DNA of 64,000 nt from Palsa-504 sp963808315 (GCA_963808315.1 CAWEFK010000027.1:157474-221473); one strand, 5' to 3'; counted from the first letter of the stretch, positions 17,169-26,500 are shown. Notes: generated by a model not told the origin, from the letters alone. Numbers and translations are program-made.

Positions 17169-17933
17169 ATGAGTGCTGATGACGTCACGCCCTCCGACGC
17201 TCAGGTCCGGGCGGCCGCCGAGGGGCGGGCCACGCATCCCGGGGAGCCGCATGCCGGCGGCACCGCGGGGCGGCTGAACTGGCTGCGGGCCGGGGTGCTT
17301 GGGGCCAACGACGGGATCGTGTCGGTGGCCGGCATCGTCGTCGGCGTGGCGGGGGCCACATCGGCCCGCGGCCCCATCTTCACCGCCGGGCTCGCCGGGC
17401 TGGTCGCCGGGGCCGTGTCGATGGCGCTGGGTGAGTACGTGTCGGTCTCCAGCCAGCGCGACAGCGAGCGTGCGGAGATAGCTCAGGAGAAGCGCGAACT
17501 CGCCGACACCCCGGAGGCCGAACTGGCCGAGCTGACCGCCCTGTACGAGGCCAGGGGCCTGTCCGCGGCCACCGCCCGCACCGTCGCCGCTGAGCTGACC
17601 GCCCGCGGCGCACTGGCCGCTCACCTCGACGCCGAACTGCACATCGACCCCGATGACATCGCCAGCCCGGTCCAGGCCGCGACCGCGTCGGCGCTGTCGT
17701 TCACCTCCGGCGCCCTGCTTCCGCTGCTGGCCATCCTGCTGCCCCCGGCCGCGCTGCGAGTCCCGGTCACCTTTGCCGCCGTGCTGATCGCCCTGGGACT
17801 GGCCGGTGCCCTCAGCGCCCGCATCGGCGGCAGCAACATCCGCCGCGCCGTGCTGCGGGTAGTCATCGGCGGCGCCCTCGGCCTGGCCTTCACCTACGGC
17901 ATCGGCCACCTGTTCGGCACCGCCATCGGCTGA
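17169..17933 (+). CDS. VIT/CCC1-type iron-manganese transporter
   Basis: A 254-residue protein of the VIT1/CCC1 family. The N-terminal helix has the metal-site phrase LGANDGIVSVAGIVVGVAGA, followed by MALGEYVSVSSQRDSERAEI (the MxxGEY and E-rich cytosolic metal-binding helix). Three C-terminal helices close the fold. It probably moves Fe2+ or Mn2+ out of the cytosol by proton exchange. AGGAGG precedes ATG 17169. An imperfect 20-bp tandem duplication (CGGCACCGCCATCGGCTG at 17915 and 17935) spans the stop codon. It follows chrA by 30 bases in the same direction. Confidence 0.9.
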   Translation: MSADDVTPSDAQVRAAAEGRATHPGEPHAGGTAGRLNWLRAGVLGANDGIVSVAGIVVGVAGATSARGPIFTAGLAGLVAGAVSMALGEYVSVSSQRDSERAEIAQEKRELADTPEAELAELTALYEARGLSAATARTVAAELTARGALAAHLDAELHIDPDDIASPVQAATASALSFTSGALLPLLAILLPPAALRVPVTFAAVLIALGLAGALSARIGGSNIRRAVLRVVIGGALGLAFTYGIGHLFGTAIG

Positions 17934-18714
17934 CCGGCACCGCCATCGGCTGCGGAAACCAGTGCCTCAGCAGCCAGCGTTCGCCCGGTCGCCCGGTGCG
18001 GTAAGGTCACGCACGGTGAAAGGCCAGCATCCCGCGGACACCACCCGCCTCGCCTGGCACACCCGTGCCGGGCGCTCCCGCCCTCGAACAACACCGATGG
18101 TCCAACGTAGTTGCCCAAGCAACACCAATGGTCCGCTGTTGTGGGTCAGGTTCGCGGCTCCGCCCCCGCGAAGCGGCTGGAAGCCGGGGCCAACGTTAAC
18201 TGACACGGCACAAGCTGCTTTTCCCGTCGGAGCCGCGACTATCCCGCCTTCCAGCCGCCACGAAGACGCGACGGTCCATCGATGCGGCGACTTCAAACTG
18301 GGGCAAACGCGGCCGGGAAGGCGCCGCGCGGCTTCGGCCGTGTGCGGTGGATCGCAGCTGATCTGTGCCGACGATCCGGCCGAGTCGGCCGATGCCAGGC
18401 GCTGAGCTAGCTGCCTTACGGCTCGGGCGAGGCGGCGGCCCCGGCGAGGGCTGCCTGCTGAAGGCCGTGGCCGGGACCCACGAGACAAGCGTCAGCAGCC
18501 CCGCCAGAAGCTCCGCCACCAAGACGCCGACCAACCCACGACGACCAAGCTGGCTACAGGATTTCCCATGCCGCGACCGCTATCGTCGCGGTAAGGGCCA
18601 CGCCCACGCCCGCGGCGGTCCCGCGTCGGATCAACGTCTTGTTGTACGACTTCCGGGTGTTCTCCGGCGGCCGGGCCGTTGGCCGCCAGTCGGGGATGTC
18701 GGCGGTGACAGCGT
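17934..18714. other. Non-coding stretch with repeat copy 2 and a possible small ORF remnant
   Basis: No convincing gene. It contains the dispersed repeat (18025-18150). On the minus strand an open stretch just downstream of the TetR stop encodes about 55 residues (ELDAVTADIPDW, later a hydrophobic stretch GVGVALTATIAVAAWEIL) ending at 18554. It has no ATG, so it is left uncalled; it could be the remnant of a small membrane protein. Confidence 0.4.
18025..18150 (-). repeat. Dispersed intergenic repeat, copy 2 (empty site)
   Basis: Inverted relative to the copy at 8529-8969 and uninterrupted. Reverse-complement order is CCTGACCCACA, GGACCATTGGTGTTG, CTTGGGCAA, GGACCATCGGTGTTG, AGCGCCCGGCACGGGTG, GGCGGGTGGTGT, ATGCTG. 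It has two GGACCATYGGTGTTG units. It lies between the VIT gene and the TetR gene. Because it lacks the 303-bp insertion it shows what the target looked like before insertion. Confidence 0.8.
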
Positions 18715-19338
18715 CTAGTTCCGCGTAGGCCGGTTAATGGCGACGAGGGGCATGAACAGGTCGTCAACGATCGCGAGGACCCGCTCAGGCGGGATCAGCT
18801 TGTAGGTCATCAGCATGTCATGGCGCATCAGGTCGAGTGGCGTGGTCAGGACGACCGGGGGGATGCGGTTGAGGTCGATCTCGCCGCGCTCGTGTGCCCG
18901 GGCGAAGATCTCGCTTGACCACACCGGGCGGTCGGCCATGATCTTCTCGCGCACCTCGGCCGGGGTGAGGCCGGTGCTGGCCAGCAGGCCGGAGAACGCG
19001 GCGCTGACGATGGCGGCGAAGCTGACCCGCGTGCTGCTGGCGCTGCTGAGCAGCGCGATCATGTCGCCGCGCAGGCTGCCGGTGTCGGGGATGGCGACGG
19101 GGTGCGCCGTGCCGTAGTGGCGGATGGCGGCGAGCACCAGGTCGTCCTTGTTGGGCCAGCGCCGGTACAGCACCGCCACGCCTGTCTTCGCGCGGGCCGC
19201 GACCGACTCCATCGTCAGCCTGGCGAAGCCTGCCTCGACGAGCTCTTGCCACGCGGCCTCGAGCAGCGCGGCCTCCAGTTCCTCCCCGCGCCGCCGGTGC
19301 CGGGCCTGCTGCACCTGCTCGGTCATGGCATCCAGCAT
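18715..19338 (-). CDS. TetR-family transcriptional regulator
   Basis: A 207-residue repressor. The N-terminal helix-turn-helix reads LLEAAWQELVEAGFARLTMESVAARAKTGVAVLYRRWPNKDDLVLAAI (about residues 25-72), and the C-terminal ligand domain is of the TetR_C type. Start is ATG 19338; ATG 19326 is an alternative. It diverges from an MFS efflux gene with a palindrome between them, the usual arrangement for a repressor that senses an exported drug. Confidence 0.9.
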   Translation of the reverse strand: MLDAMTEQVQQARHRRRGEELEAALLEAAWQELVEAGFARLTMESVAARAKTGVAVLYRRWPNKDDLVLAAIRHYGTAHPVAIPDTGSLRGDMIALLSSASSTRVSFAAIVSAAFSGLLASTGLTPAEVREKIMADRPVWSSEIFARAHERGEIDLNRIPPVVLTTPLDLMRHDMLMTYKLIPPERVLAIVDDLFMPLVAINRPTRN

Positions 19339-19390
19339 AGCGGCTCGTGAGAATTAAGAGATGGTTGCATTCCTTACCGTTGCCCTATTT

Positions 19391-19416
19391 TATAAGAGAA
19401 GCATTTATCTCTTATA
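19391..19416. promoter_or_regulatory. Probable TetR operator
   Basis: TATAAGAGA (19391-19399) and TCTCTTATA (19408-19416) form a perfect 9-bp inverted repeat with an 8-bp spacer in an AT-rich island between tetR and the MFS gene. A further half-site-like TTAAGAGATG lies near 19354. It is 16 bases upstream of the MFS start, where binding would block transcription. Confidence 0.75.
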
Positions 19417-19432
19417 GAGGGGCGGGCCCCGC

Positions 19433-20959
19433 ATGGCGGCGACACCAGTGAAGCCCGCAGTCGAGAAGCTGGACCCTGCGGTGGTCAAGACCGCCCTGAT
19501 CCTCATCGTCGGCGCGATGGCCGTCATCTTCGATACCACGATCGTCAGCGTCGCCCTGCACACGCTCTCGGTGAAGCTGGACACCTCGGTCACCACGATC
19601 CAGTGGGTGACCACCGGCTACCTGCTGGCACTGGGCATCGCGGTGCCGCTCAGCACCTGGGGCCTGCAGCGGTTCGGCGGCAAGCGGCTGTGGATGTTCT
19701 CCCTCGCCGTCTTCCTCGCCGGCTCGGTCGGGTCCAGCCTCGCGTGGGACGTCGGCTCGCTCATCGGCTGGCGGGTCGTCCAGGGCATCGGCGGCGGCCT
19801 CATGCTCCCGCTGATGACCACACTCATCTTCCAGGCCGCGGGCGGCAGGTCACTCGGGCGGCTCGTCACCTACATCGCGATGCCGGCCCTGCTCGGCCCG
19901 ATCCTCGGCCCGCTGATCGGCGGAGCGATCCTGACCCACCTGAGCTGGCGGTTCATGTTCTGGGTGAACGTGCCGTTCTGTGTCGTCGGCATCCTGCTCA
20001 CCTGGCGTTACCTGAACGTCGACCCGCCCGGCCGCCCGGGCCCCGCGGCCGGCCCGCCGAGGCTCGACGTGCCCGGGCTGCTGCTTATCGCGCCCGGCAC
20101 GTCGCTCGTCCTGCTGGGCCTGGCCAACGCGGGCACCGCCGCCGGATTCGCCCACCCGGGCGTCATCATCCCGCTTATCGCCGGGCCCGCGCTGCTGGTG
20201 GCCTTCACCGGCTATGCGCTGCGTCAGAGCCGCCCTCTCGTCGAGGTCCGGCTGCTGGCCAGGCGGCCGGTCGCCTCCTCCAGCGCGGTGCTGTTCTTCT
20301 CCGGTTTCTCCCTGTACGGCGCGATGCTCCTGCTACCGCTGTACTACCAGGACGTGCGCGGCGCCACCGCGCTCGGCGCCGGGGTCATGCTTGTCCCGCA
20401 AGGCATCGGCGCCCTGTTGTCCCGCACCGTCGCCGGCGGCAACATCGACCGGTTCGGCTCCCGCGCCATCGCCGTGGCCGGCTTCGTCATCGTGGCCGGC
20501 GCGACCGTTCCGTTCGCCCTGGCCGGGCCGCATACCAGCGAGTGGCTGCTCGCCCTGTGGATGGTCATCCGCGGGTTCGGCCTGGGAGCCGTCACCATGC
20601 CGGTGATGGTCGCCGGCTACATCGGCCTGGACAAGCAGCAGATCCCGCACTCCAGCGTGCTCACCAGGACCGCGCAGCAGATCGGCGGCTCGTTCGGCAC
20701 CGCCGTCCTGGCGGTGATCCTCGAGGGCGCCGTCGCCGCGCATCCGGCCACAGCGGCGGACGCGTTCCACGTGGCGTTCTGGTGGTCCGCGGGCTTCTCC
20801 GCCGTCGCCGTGTTCCTGTCCCTGTGGCTCCCCGGCGCCCGGCGGCCGCCCAAGGCCAGCCGCGCTAGCGTCCCCGGCCAGCGCACCGATCCCGTCGGGC
20901 CGGTCCAGACCGTCGTGGCGCTGCCGGTTCAAGCCAGCGAGGCTCAGGGCATCCAGTGA
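19433..20959 (+). CDS. MFS multidrug efflux protein, DHA2 (14-helix) type
   Basis: A 508-residue transporter. Helix 1 carries VIFDTTIVSVALHTL, the DHA2 version of motif D1. Motif A is PLSTWGLQRFGGKRLWMFSLAVFL, and motif C-like glycines occur in ALLGPILGPLIGGAIL. About 14 hydrophobic segments and a polar C-terminal tail follow. It exports cationic or hydrophobic drugs by proton antiport in this family; the substrate is unknown. Divergent from its likely TetR repressor. Confidence 0.92.
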   Translation: MAATPVKPAVEKLDPAVVKTALILIVGAMAVIFDTTIVSVALHTLSVKLDTSVTTIQWVTTGYLLALGIAVPLSTWGLQRFGGKRLWMFSLAVFLAGSVGSSLAWDVGSLIGWRVVQGIGGGLMLPLMTTLIFQAAGGRSLGRLVTYIAMPALLGPILGPLIGGAILTHLSWRFMFWVNVPFCVVGILLTWRYLNVDPPGRPGPAAGPPRLDVPGLLLIAPGTSLVLLGLANAGTAAGFAHPGVIIPLIAGPALLVAFTGYALRQSRPLVEVRLLARRPVASSSAVLFFSGFSLYGAMLLLPLYYQDVRGATALGAGVMLVPQGIGALLSRTVAGGNIDRFGSRAIAVAGFVIVAGATVPFALAGPHTSEWLLALWMVIRGFGLGAVTMPVMVAGYIGLDKQQIPHSSVLTRTAQQIGGSFGTAVLAVILEGAVAAHPATAADAFHVAFWWSAGFSAVAVFLSLWLPGARRPPKASRASVPGQRTDPVGPVQTVVALPVQASEAQGIQ

Positions 20960-21101
20960 GTCGGCGGCCAGCGTGGACGGTCCGAAGCTGGCTTTCGGCC
21001 GCGGGGCATAGCCGGCGTTTCGCGGCGCGGATGAGGTCGCACGCGCATAGCGTCAGCTAAAGATTCGGTAGCTTCGGATATCCGATACCTGGAGGCGTTT
21101 G

Positions 21102-21710
21102 GTGACTCATTTTCTGTACCTGGTGCGGCACGGGAAGGCGGACCCTCACGACGGTCCCCTCAGCCAGGCCGGCGTGCGGCAGGCGCAGCTGACCGGGCAG
21201 CGGCTGAAGGACGTACCGTTCGACGGCATCTATCACGGCCCGCTGCCCAGGGCTGCCCAGACAGCGGACCTGATCGCAGCCAGCTTGCCCGGGGTTCCCG
21301 TATGTGTCTGTGACCTCGCCGGGGATTACGTACCGTTCGCCCCCGACCCGGACGATCTTCCGCCGAGTTTTGCGAGCTTTCTCGCTGGGTTCTCGGCGGC
21401 TGAACTTGCCGACGGGCCGAAACTGGCCGCCGCAGCGCTCAAGCGATTCGCGGAGGCGGGCGGCGAGCAGGAGGACACGCATGAGCTGATCGTGACGCAC
21501 AACTTCCTTATCGGCTGGTTCGTCAGCCAGGCGCTGGACGCGCCACCGTGGCGCTGGCTGGGCCTGAATCAGATGAACTGTGCGCTGACGGTCATTGCCT
21601 ACCTGCCCGGACTGGCAGCGGGGCTCATCAGCTTCAACGACGCCGGGCACCTCCCGCCCGAGCTGCGATGGACAGGGTTCCCCGCCGTGGTAAGACCTGC
21701 TTCAGGCTGA
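21102..21710 (+). CDS. Histidine phosphatase (phosphoglycerate mutase-like) family protein
   Basis: A 202-residue protein with the catalytic N-terminal motif YLVRHGKAD (phospho-His in RHG), a substrate Arg in GPLPRAAQTADLI, and the second His in LIVTHNFLIGWF. The substrate cannot be told. GTG 21102 is preferred over the TTG at 21099 because GGAGG ends seven bases before it. A 12-bp palindrome TCGGATATCCGA lies just upstream (about 21074-21085). Its 3' end overlaps the formal end of the opposite-strand lipoprotein frame. Confidence 0.85.
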   Translation: MTHFLYLVRHGKADPHDGPLSQAGVRQAQLTGQRLKDVPFDGIYHGPLPRAAQTADLIAASLPGVPVCVCDLAGDYVPFAPDPDDLPPSFASFLAGFSAAELADGPKLAAAALKRFAEAGGEQEDTHELIVTHNFLIGWFVSQALDAPPWRWLGLNQMNCALTVIAYLPGLAAGLISFNDAGHLPPELRWTGFPAVVRPASG

Positions 21711-23575
21711 CCGGTGCCAGGCACCAGCGAATTGCCGCTTTGGCGTAGCCGGGGCGGTGCTGCGCATATTGCCCAGCAGGGCGCGACCGTCCGATAAAGG
21801 TCGGGCGTGCCCCGAGTTGGGCCAACTTGGTTCGTACCGTCGGCAGGGAGGAAGCGTGGCTCGCGGGGTCTGCGGACCGGTCGAGTGCCAGGCCGGCCCG
21901 AGTCAGGTTAGAGCCCACAGTGTCAGGGAGCTTGCCCGTCGCCCCAAGCTTGTAGGCGATGATCATGTCCCGCTGCGTAGGGGGCAACGCGATGCCGGCG
22001 CCCGCGATGATGTAGTCGCCGTCGACGGCGACGGGCGCGTTGCTCCCGGCGGACATCGGCGTCTTGAACAAGATGGCGCCGGTGGCCGCGTCCAGCGCGT
22101 ACAGGTCGCCGTGGAAGGTGGTGGTGAGCACGACGTCGTTGGTCACCGTTGCGGCGCCGTACGGCGAGGACGGAAGCGGGGTATCCCACGTGACGGTGCC
22201 CGTGTCCTGGCTGACCGCGACCAGCTCGCCTGAGGCCTTCTCGATGTCCTCGAATATGGCAGCCTCCGGCAGGGTGTAGCCGCCCGGGGTGGTCGGTAGC
22301 GCGAGGTCGTTGACGGCGGCGAAGGTGGTGGAACCGTTGCTGGCCAGCTGGGTCACGATGCCGCCGTAAGTGCTTGGCTCGAGGCAGTAGCGCGCGGGCA
22401 GGACGCCGCGGGAGGTGGCCGTGGAGTGCTCGGTGAGCAGCCCGTCGTTGTCGTGCCCGTCGTGCCCGCCCACCGGGCGCTGCCACAGCAGCTTGCCGGT
22501 CTGCGCGTCCAGTTCGATGAGGATGCCGGCCTTGCCGCCGTCGATCACCACCGGCCGCCCGTTCGCGGTGCTGAGTAGCGGCGGGTCCTGCAGGTCCCAG
22601 TCGTACAGGTCGTGCGGGGTGAGCTGGTAGTCCCACAGCAGCTTCCCGGCCGGGCTCAGCTTCACCACCGAGTCGGTGTACAGGTCCGGGCCGGGCCGGC
22701 TGACTCCCCAGCGGGTAGCCCGGGGTGCCGAAGATCGGGCCGGGGTTGCCGATGCCGAGGTAGATGTTACCCTGGGCGTCGAACGACGGCGTGTACCACA
22801 GCCCGCCACCGGAGTTGACGCCCGGGTTCCCCCACAGGTTCTGCACCTGGTCCCAGGACCACTCCGGCGTGCCAGTCTGCGCGTTCAGCGCCCACAAGAT
22901 CCCCTTGCCGCCGCCGCCGTACTCAGCCAAGAGCGGGTTGACCGGCACGGTAGACACATACACGGTGCCGTGGTCGTAGCCAGGGGCCATGTCGATGCCC
23001 TCGTGGTCGTTGCCGGTCAGCGTCCGGCTCCACAACTGCGCCCCGGTTGTAGCGTCCAGGGCGACCGCGGCATGGTTGGTAGCCGCATACACGACCCCGC
23101 CGGCGACGGTGACGCCGTCCGGCCCGCCGTTGGGCGAGTTGTAGTCGTGCGTCCACAAGACCTTGCCAGTGGCCAGGCGGATCGCGTACACGTCGGAATC
23201 CAGGTCCTGGAGGTATACCACCCCGTTCACGATCACCGGCGTGGTCGCGTAGGCCCCGTCGGTGTGGGCGGTGGGAATCGTCAGCGGTACGGTCCAGGCC
23301 ACCCCAAGCTTCGAGATGTTCGCGCTGGTGATCGCGCTGGCCACGTCGCGGGTATTTGCCAAGTCCGCATCCGGCAGGGTCCAGCCCGCCGCAGGCCGGC
23401 CCGTTGCGGCCGGGGCGGTCCCGGTGACCGCCGCGCCGTGCTTAGACGAGCACGCCAGGGTGCTCGGGTTACCACTGCTGCTGCTTCCCGAGCAGCCAGC
23501 GACCAGGCCTGCCGCAACCACCAGCGCCGCGACCGCTGGCCGCCGGCCGGCGGCCGTACCGGCTTCCTTGCTCAT
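21634..23575 (-). pseudogene. PQQ-type beta-propeller lipoprotein, frameshifted
   Basis: Starts at ATG 23575 with a lipoprotein signal (VAALVVAAGLVAGC lipobox). The propeller repeats follow (WTVPLTIPTAHTDGAYATTPVIV, VLWTHDYNSPNGG, NAQTGTPEWSW), as in PQQ-binding alcohol dehydrogenase-like and BamB-like proteins. Near 22705 the frame changes; the second half (DLYTDSVVKLSPAGKLLWDYQL onward) is in another frame, so one indel separates two good halves. Recognisable sequence ends near 21910. The last roughly 90 codons, which overlap the histidine phosphatase gene, look spurious and suggest a second indel near the true stop. If the indels are errors, it is a secreted quinoprotein-like propeller. 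Confidence 0.75.
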
Positions 23576-23778
23576 GGCTCACGCTCCCGGTATTTCACGT
23601 CAGGCGGCCCGATTTCCTGGTCGGCCCGTCGCATCCTACGACGGCGGTGGCACTCGGGCGCGCGAGACATTCGTTATGCACAGTCGCGGCCGCGGCGGAA
23701 CCATCCCGGCTGGAGCCGGGCGTGAACGCGATGAAACCGCCGCGGTGTTCTTACCTGGAGCAGGGCCCGCCGATCCCG

Positions 23779-23988
23779 CTAGTCCGAGGCACCGAGGTCA
23801 AGATGCTGCCAAGCTACCCAGGCCCAGGCCAGGGTCGCGAGCCCGACGATCGCGGCGAGCACTTGCCACGGGTGCAGTGCCACCGGCTTGCCGTGTTCAG
23901 AGACTCCGAACGACAGGAAAGCGACTCCGGCGCCGGCCAAGGCAGTGGCGGGTGTAAAGATCCAGGCCCAGACCTGCACCATACTCAT
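23779..23988 (-). CDS. Small two-helix membrane protein, unknown
   Basis: Sixty-nine residues with two hydrophobic helices (about 5-27 and 39-60) rich in Trp and Ala. It starts at an ATGA overlap with the preceding small gene, which suggests translational coupling. No family recognised. It may form a small membrane complex with its neighbour. Confidence 0.5.
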   Translation of the reverse strand: MSMVQVWAWIFTPATALAGAGVAFLSFGVSEHGKPVALHPWQVLAAIVGLATLAWAWVAWQHLDLGASD

Positions 23989-24260
23989 CTGAAGGACCCG
24001 GGCCGTAGATGTCGGGGGGACCTGACCGACGGATGGCCGTGGCGAAGACGCGCCGAGATCGCCTGGATGCTGCCGCCCTTAGGGGAAGGGGGCGGGAGCC
24101 GGCTTGACCAGAAGCGGTGCGGCATATGCATGGTGTCGTAAAGAAACAAGGTGGCAAAATAAAGGCCCGCTGACATGGCCAGAGCAGCGAACGCCAGCCA
24201 CTGCCAGAGGGCCGGATAGAGTCCACAACAGCCGCCATCGCGGGCGCGCACGCGGTTCAC
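23985..24260 (-). CDS. Small single-helix membrane protein, unknown
   Basis: Ninety-one residues from GTG 24260. One hydrophobic helix (WLAFAALAMSAGLYFATLFLYDT, about residues 20-43) is followed by a basic, Pro/Arg-rich tail. There is no strong ribosome site, so the start is uncertain. The ATGA overlap with the next gene is the main support for it being real. Confidence 0.42.
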   Translation of the reverse strand: MNRVRARDGGCCGLYPALWQWLAFAALAMSAGLYFATLFLYDTMHMPHRFWSSRLPPPSPKGGSIQAISARLRHGHPSVRSPRHLRPGSFR

Positions 24261-24651
24261 TGATAAGGCATAGCAACTCCCCGCGCGCGACGGGAGTATC
24301 CCGTCCGGTCAGCTTCGCGGCCACCCATCCGCCCGGCACCAGGTAGCATGGCATTCCCCGAGGTTCGGCCAATACGCCTCCTGTTCGTCAGTAGCGACAC
24401 CCACTACGGGCAATGGAAAAATTATGCTGACATTCCGCCTTCGGCGCGGGCAATAGCCGGATAGCTCCTTCCGGTCTCGTCTTCATCTGGCACGTAACGA
24501 ACTCACCCGATATGAATCAAGCGGCGCGCAACGCCATATACCACGCCAGGACAATGCTGGTACGGTTCCGTGGGAGCTCGGAGCTGCGTAAGCGCGGACA
24601 GCGTGGGCGGGACGATGCGCTCTGGTCGTCGAGAAGCCGGGAGTGATAGCC
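24261..24651. other. Intergenic, no gene seen
   Basis: About 390 bp between the small membrane genes (minus) and the hydrolase (plus). It has AT-rich patches (GGAAAAATTATGCTGACATT near 24415) that could hold a promoter. No clear inverted repeat or RNA was noticed. Confidence 0.4.
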
Positions 24652-25287
24652 ATGGCAGGCAGCGCCGGGCCGGGCGTGCTGCACGGCGAGGTGTCCGCGG
24701 GCTGGACACCGGACGCGGCAGTGGCGCTGGTCTTGTTTCACGGCTACGGCGCGAACGAGCAGGATCTCGCCCCGCTCGGGCCGATGCTCGCACCTGCGCT
24801 GCCCTGGGCCGCGCTGCGCGCCCCGCTCACGGTGGCTCCGGGCGGCTATGCGTGGTTCCCGCCCATTGCGCTTGGCGACCGGGACCCGGCCCGCGCCACC
24901 GACGCCGCCTGGCAGTGGATCGACGCTCACCTGGCCCCGGACGCGACGGTGGCCGCCGTCGGATTCTCCCAGGGTGGTCTGATGGCAACCCAGCTGCTGC
25001 GGACCCGTCCCGAGCGGGTCGCGGCCACGGTCGTGCTTTCCGGCTTCGTCCAGGCTGCGCCGCAGCCGGCCGACGAGCAGCTGGCCGCCCGGCGCCCCGC
25101 CGTGTTCTGGGGACGGGGAGACAGGGACCCCATGATCCCCGCCGACGCGATCGAGCGGACACGTCAGTGGCTGACCGCCCACTCCACCCTCACCGAGCGC
25201 GTCTACCCAGGTCTCGCGCACGGCATCGGCAACCAGGAAATCGCCGAGGTCCGTGCCTTCCTCAGCAACCGGACCGGGGCGGCCTAA
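24652..25287 (+). CDS. Alpha/beta hydrolase, phospholipase/carboxylesterase type
   Basis: A 211-residue serine hydrolase of the small carboxylesterase (YpfH/EstB-like) group. Oxyanion region LFHGYGANEQDLAPLG, nucleophile elbow GFSQGG, acid in GRGDRDPMIPADAI, and catalytic His in YPGLAHGIGNQEI. ATG 24652 is preferred over GTG 24643 because GGGAG sits at the right distance. It probably cleaves short acyl esters in the cytosol. Confidence 0.88.
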   Translation: MAGSAGPGVLHGEVSAGWTPDAAVALVLFHGYGANEQDLAPLGPMLAPALPWAALRAPLTVAPGGYAWFPPIALGDRDPARATDAAWQWIDAHLAPDATVAAVGFSQGGLMATQLLRTRPERVAATVVLSGFVQAAPQPADEQLAARRPAVFWGRGDRDPMIPADAIERTRQWLTAHSTLTERVYPGLAHGIGNQEIAEVRAFLSNRTGAA

Positions 25288-25351
25288 TCCGCTGACAGCC
25301 CGGGCGCGGCCGCTCGTGCGGACCGCTGGCTTCACCCGGCCGACGCGGAGC

Positions 25352-25382
25352 TTGACTTGAAGTGCTTCAAGTTTCCGATACT
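25352..25382 (+). promoter_or_regulatory. MerR-type promoter with 19-bp spacer and dyad
   Basis: TTGACT (25352-25357) and GATACT (25377-25382) are spaced 19 bp apart, the overlong spacer typical of MerR-activated promoters. A perfect dyad ACTTGAAG-TG-CTTCAAGT (25355-25372) overlaps the -35 end and spacer. The predicted start site falls at or next to the GTG at 25389, so the transcript would be leaderless. No MerR gene is present within the window. Confidence 0.75.
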
Positions 25383-25388
25383 GGTCGT

Positions 25389-25556
25389 GTGAACGAGGAC
25401 TGGATGACGATCGCCGAGGCTGCGGCCCGGTGCGGCCTGGACCTCAAGGTTCACTACTGGAGTGCCCGCGAGGCAGGCGACCTGGACAAGGCTGCTGCCG
25501 TCGCCGAGGAACTCGCCCCGGTCATCCGCCGCATGAACCCGAAGGACAACGCATGA
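25389..25556 (+). CDS. Small leaderless protein, unknown, co-expressed with SDR
   Basis: Fifty-five residues (begins MNEDWMTIAEAAARCGLDL). GTG 25389 lies six bases after the -10 box, as expected for a leaderless actinobacterial gene. The MTIAEAAARCGL stretch looks like the first helix-turn-helix turns of an excisionase/MerR-type fold, but the rest does not continue as one. It could be a truncated regulator. It overlaps the SDR start by the ATGA sequence, so it may serve to couple translation. Confidence 0.6.
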   Translation: MNEDWMTIAEAAARCGLDLKVHYWSAREAGDLDKAAAVAEELAPVIRRMNPKDNA

Positions 25557-26500
25557 TCACCTCTCGCACCACCTCCCCGTTCGGCTTCGAGTCCACCGCG
25601 GCCGAGGTGATCGCCGGCATCGACCTGCACGACCGCCGGGCCCTGGTTACCGGGGCAGCCAGCGGCATCGGCATGGAAACGGCCCGTGCCCTGGCCTCGG
25701 CCGGCGCCGAGACGGTCGTCGCCGCCCGCGACCTCGCCGCCGCTGAGCGGGCTGTCGCCGACATCCGGGCCACGACCGGGAACCCGGCCGTCTCGGTGGC
25801 CCGACTCGACCTGCTCGACCGCGGCTCCGTCGACCAGCTGGTCCGTGACCTGGTCGGCCCGCTGCACATCCTGGTCAACAACGCCGGGGTGATGGCCGTC
25901 CCCGACCTGCGCCGCAGCCCGGAAGGACATGAGCTGCAGTTCGCGACCAACCACCTCGGCCACTTCCGACTCGCCCTGGGGCTGCTGCCCGCGCTGCGAG
26001 CCGCCGGCGGCGCCCGGGTGGTTTCGGTCAGCTCCCGGGCCCACCTGAACTCCACGGTCATCTTCGACGACATCGACTACCGCGACCGCCCTTACGACCC
26101 GGCGCTCGCCTACGCGCAGTCCAAGACCGCGAACGTGCTGTTCGCCGTGGCCGCTGCCCGGCACTGGAGCGATGACGGGATCGAGGTCAACGCCCTGCAC
26201 CCGGGAGCCATCGCCGACTCCAACCTCTCCCGCTACTACGACCCTGCAGACCTCGACGCGCTCCGCTCGTCCGGGCGGTACACCTTCAAGACTCTTGCCC
26301 AGGGCGCGGCCACCAGCGTCTACGTGGCCACCTCGCCCCGGCTCAACGGCGTGGCCGGCCGGTACTTCGAGAACTGCCAGGAAGACACCCCGGACGACCC
26401 GACCGCCGCCGGGACCGATGCCGCCGGGGTCGCTGCCTACGCGCTCGACCCCGAAACCGCGGAACGGCTCTGGGATGTGTCCGAGCATATGAACCAGTAG
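25554..26500 (+). CDS. Short-chain dehydrogenase/reductase
   Basis: A 315-residue NAD(P)-dependent oxidoreductase. Cofactor motif TGAASGIG (33-40), NNAG in ILVNNAGVMAVP, catalytic Ser in VSVSSRAHLNS and the YxxxK pair in YAQSKTANVLF. It resembles the retinol-dehydrogenase/WWOX-like SDR group; the substrate is unknown. It is controlled from the MerR-type promoter upstream, which suggests induction by a toxic or redox-active compound. Confidence 0.9.

Noticed and set aside
21634..21910. C-terminal roughly 90 residues of the PQQ-propeller frame
   Set aside because: No propeller similarity and overlaps the opposite histidine phosphatase gene; likely read-through past a lost stop.
25389..25556. 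Calling the 55-residue ORF a MerR regulator of its own promoter
   Set aside because: Only the first helix resembles a DNA-binding turn; wing, dimer helix and effector parts are missing.
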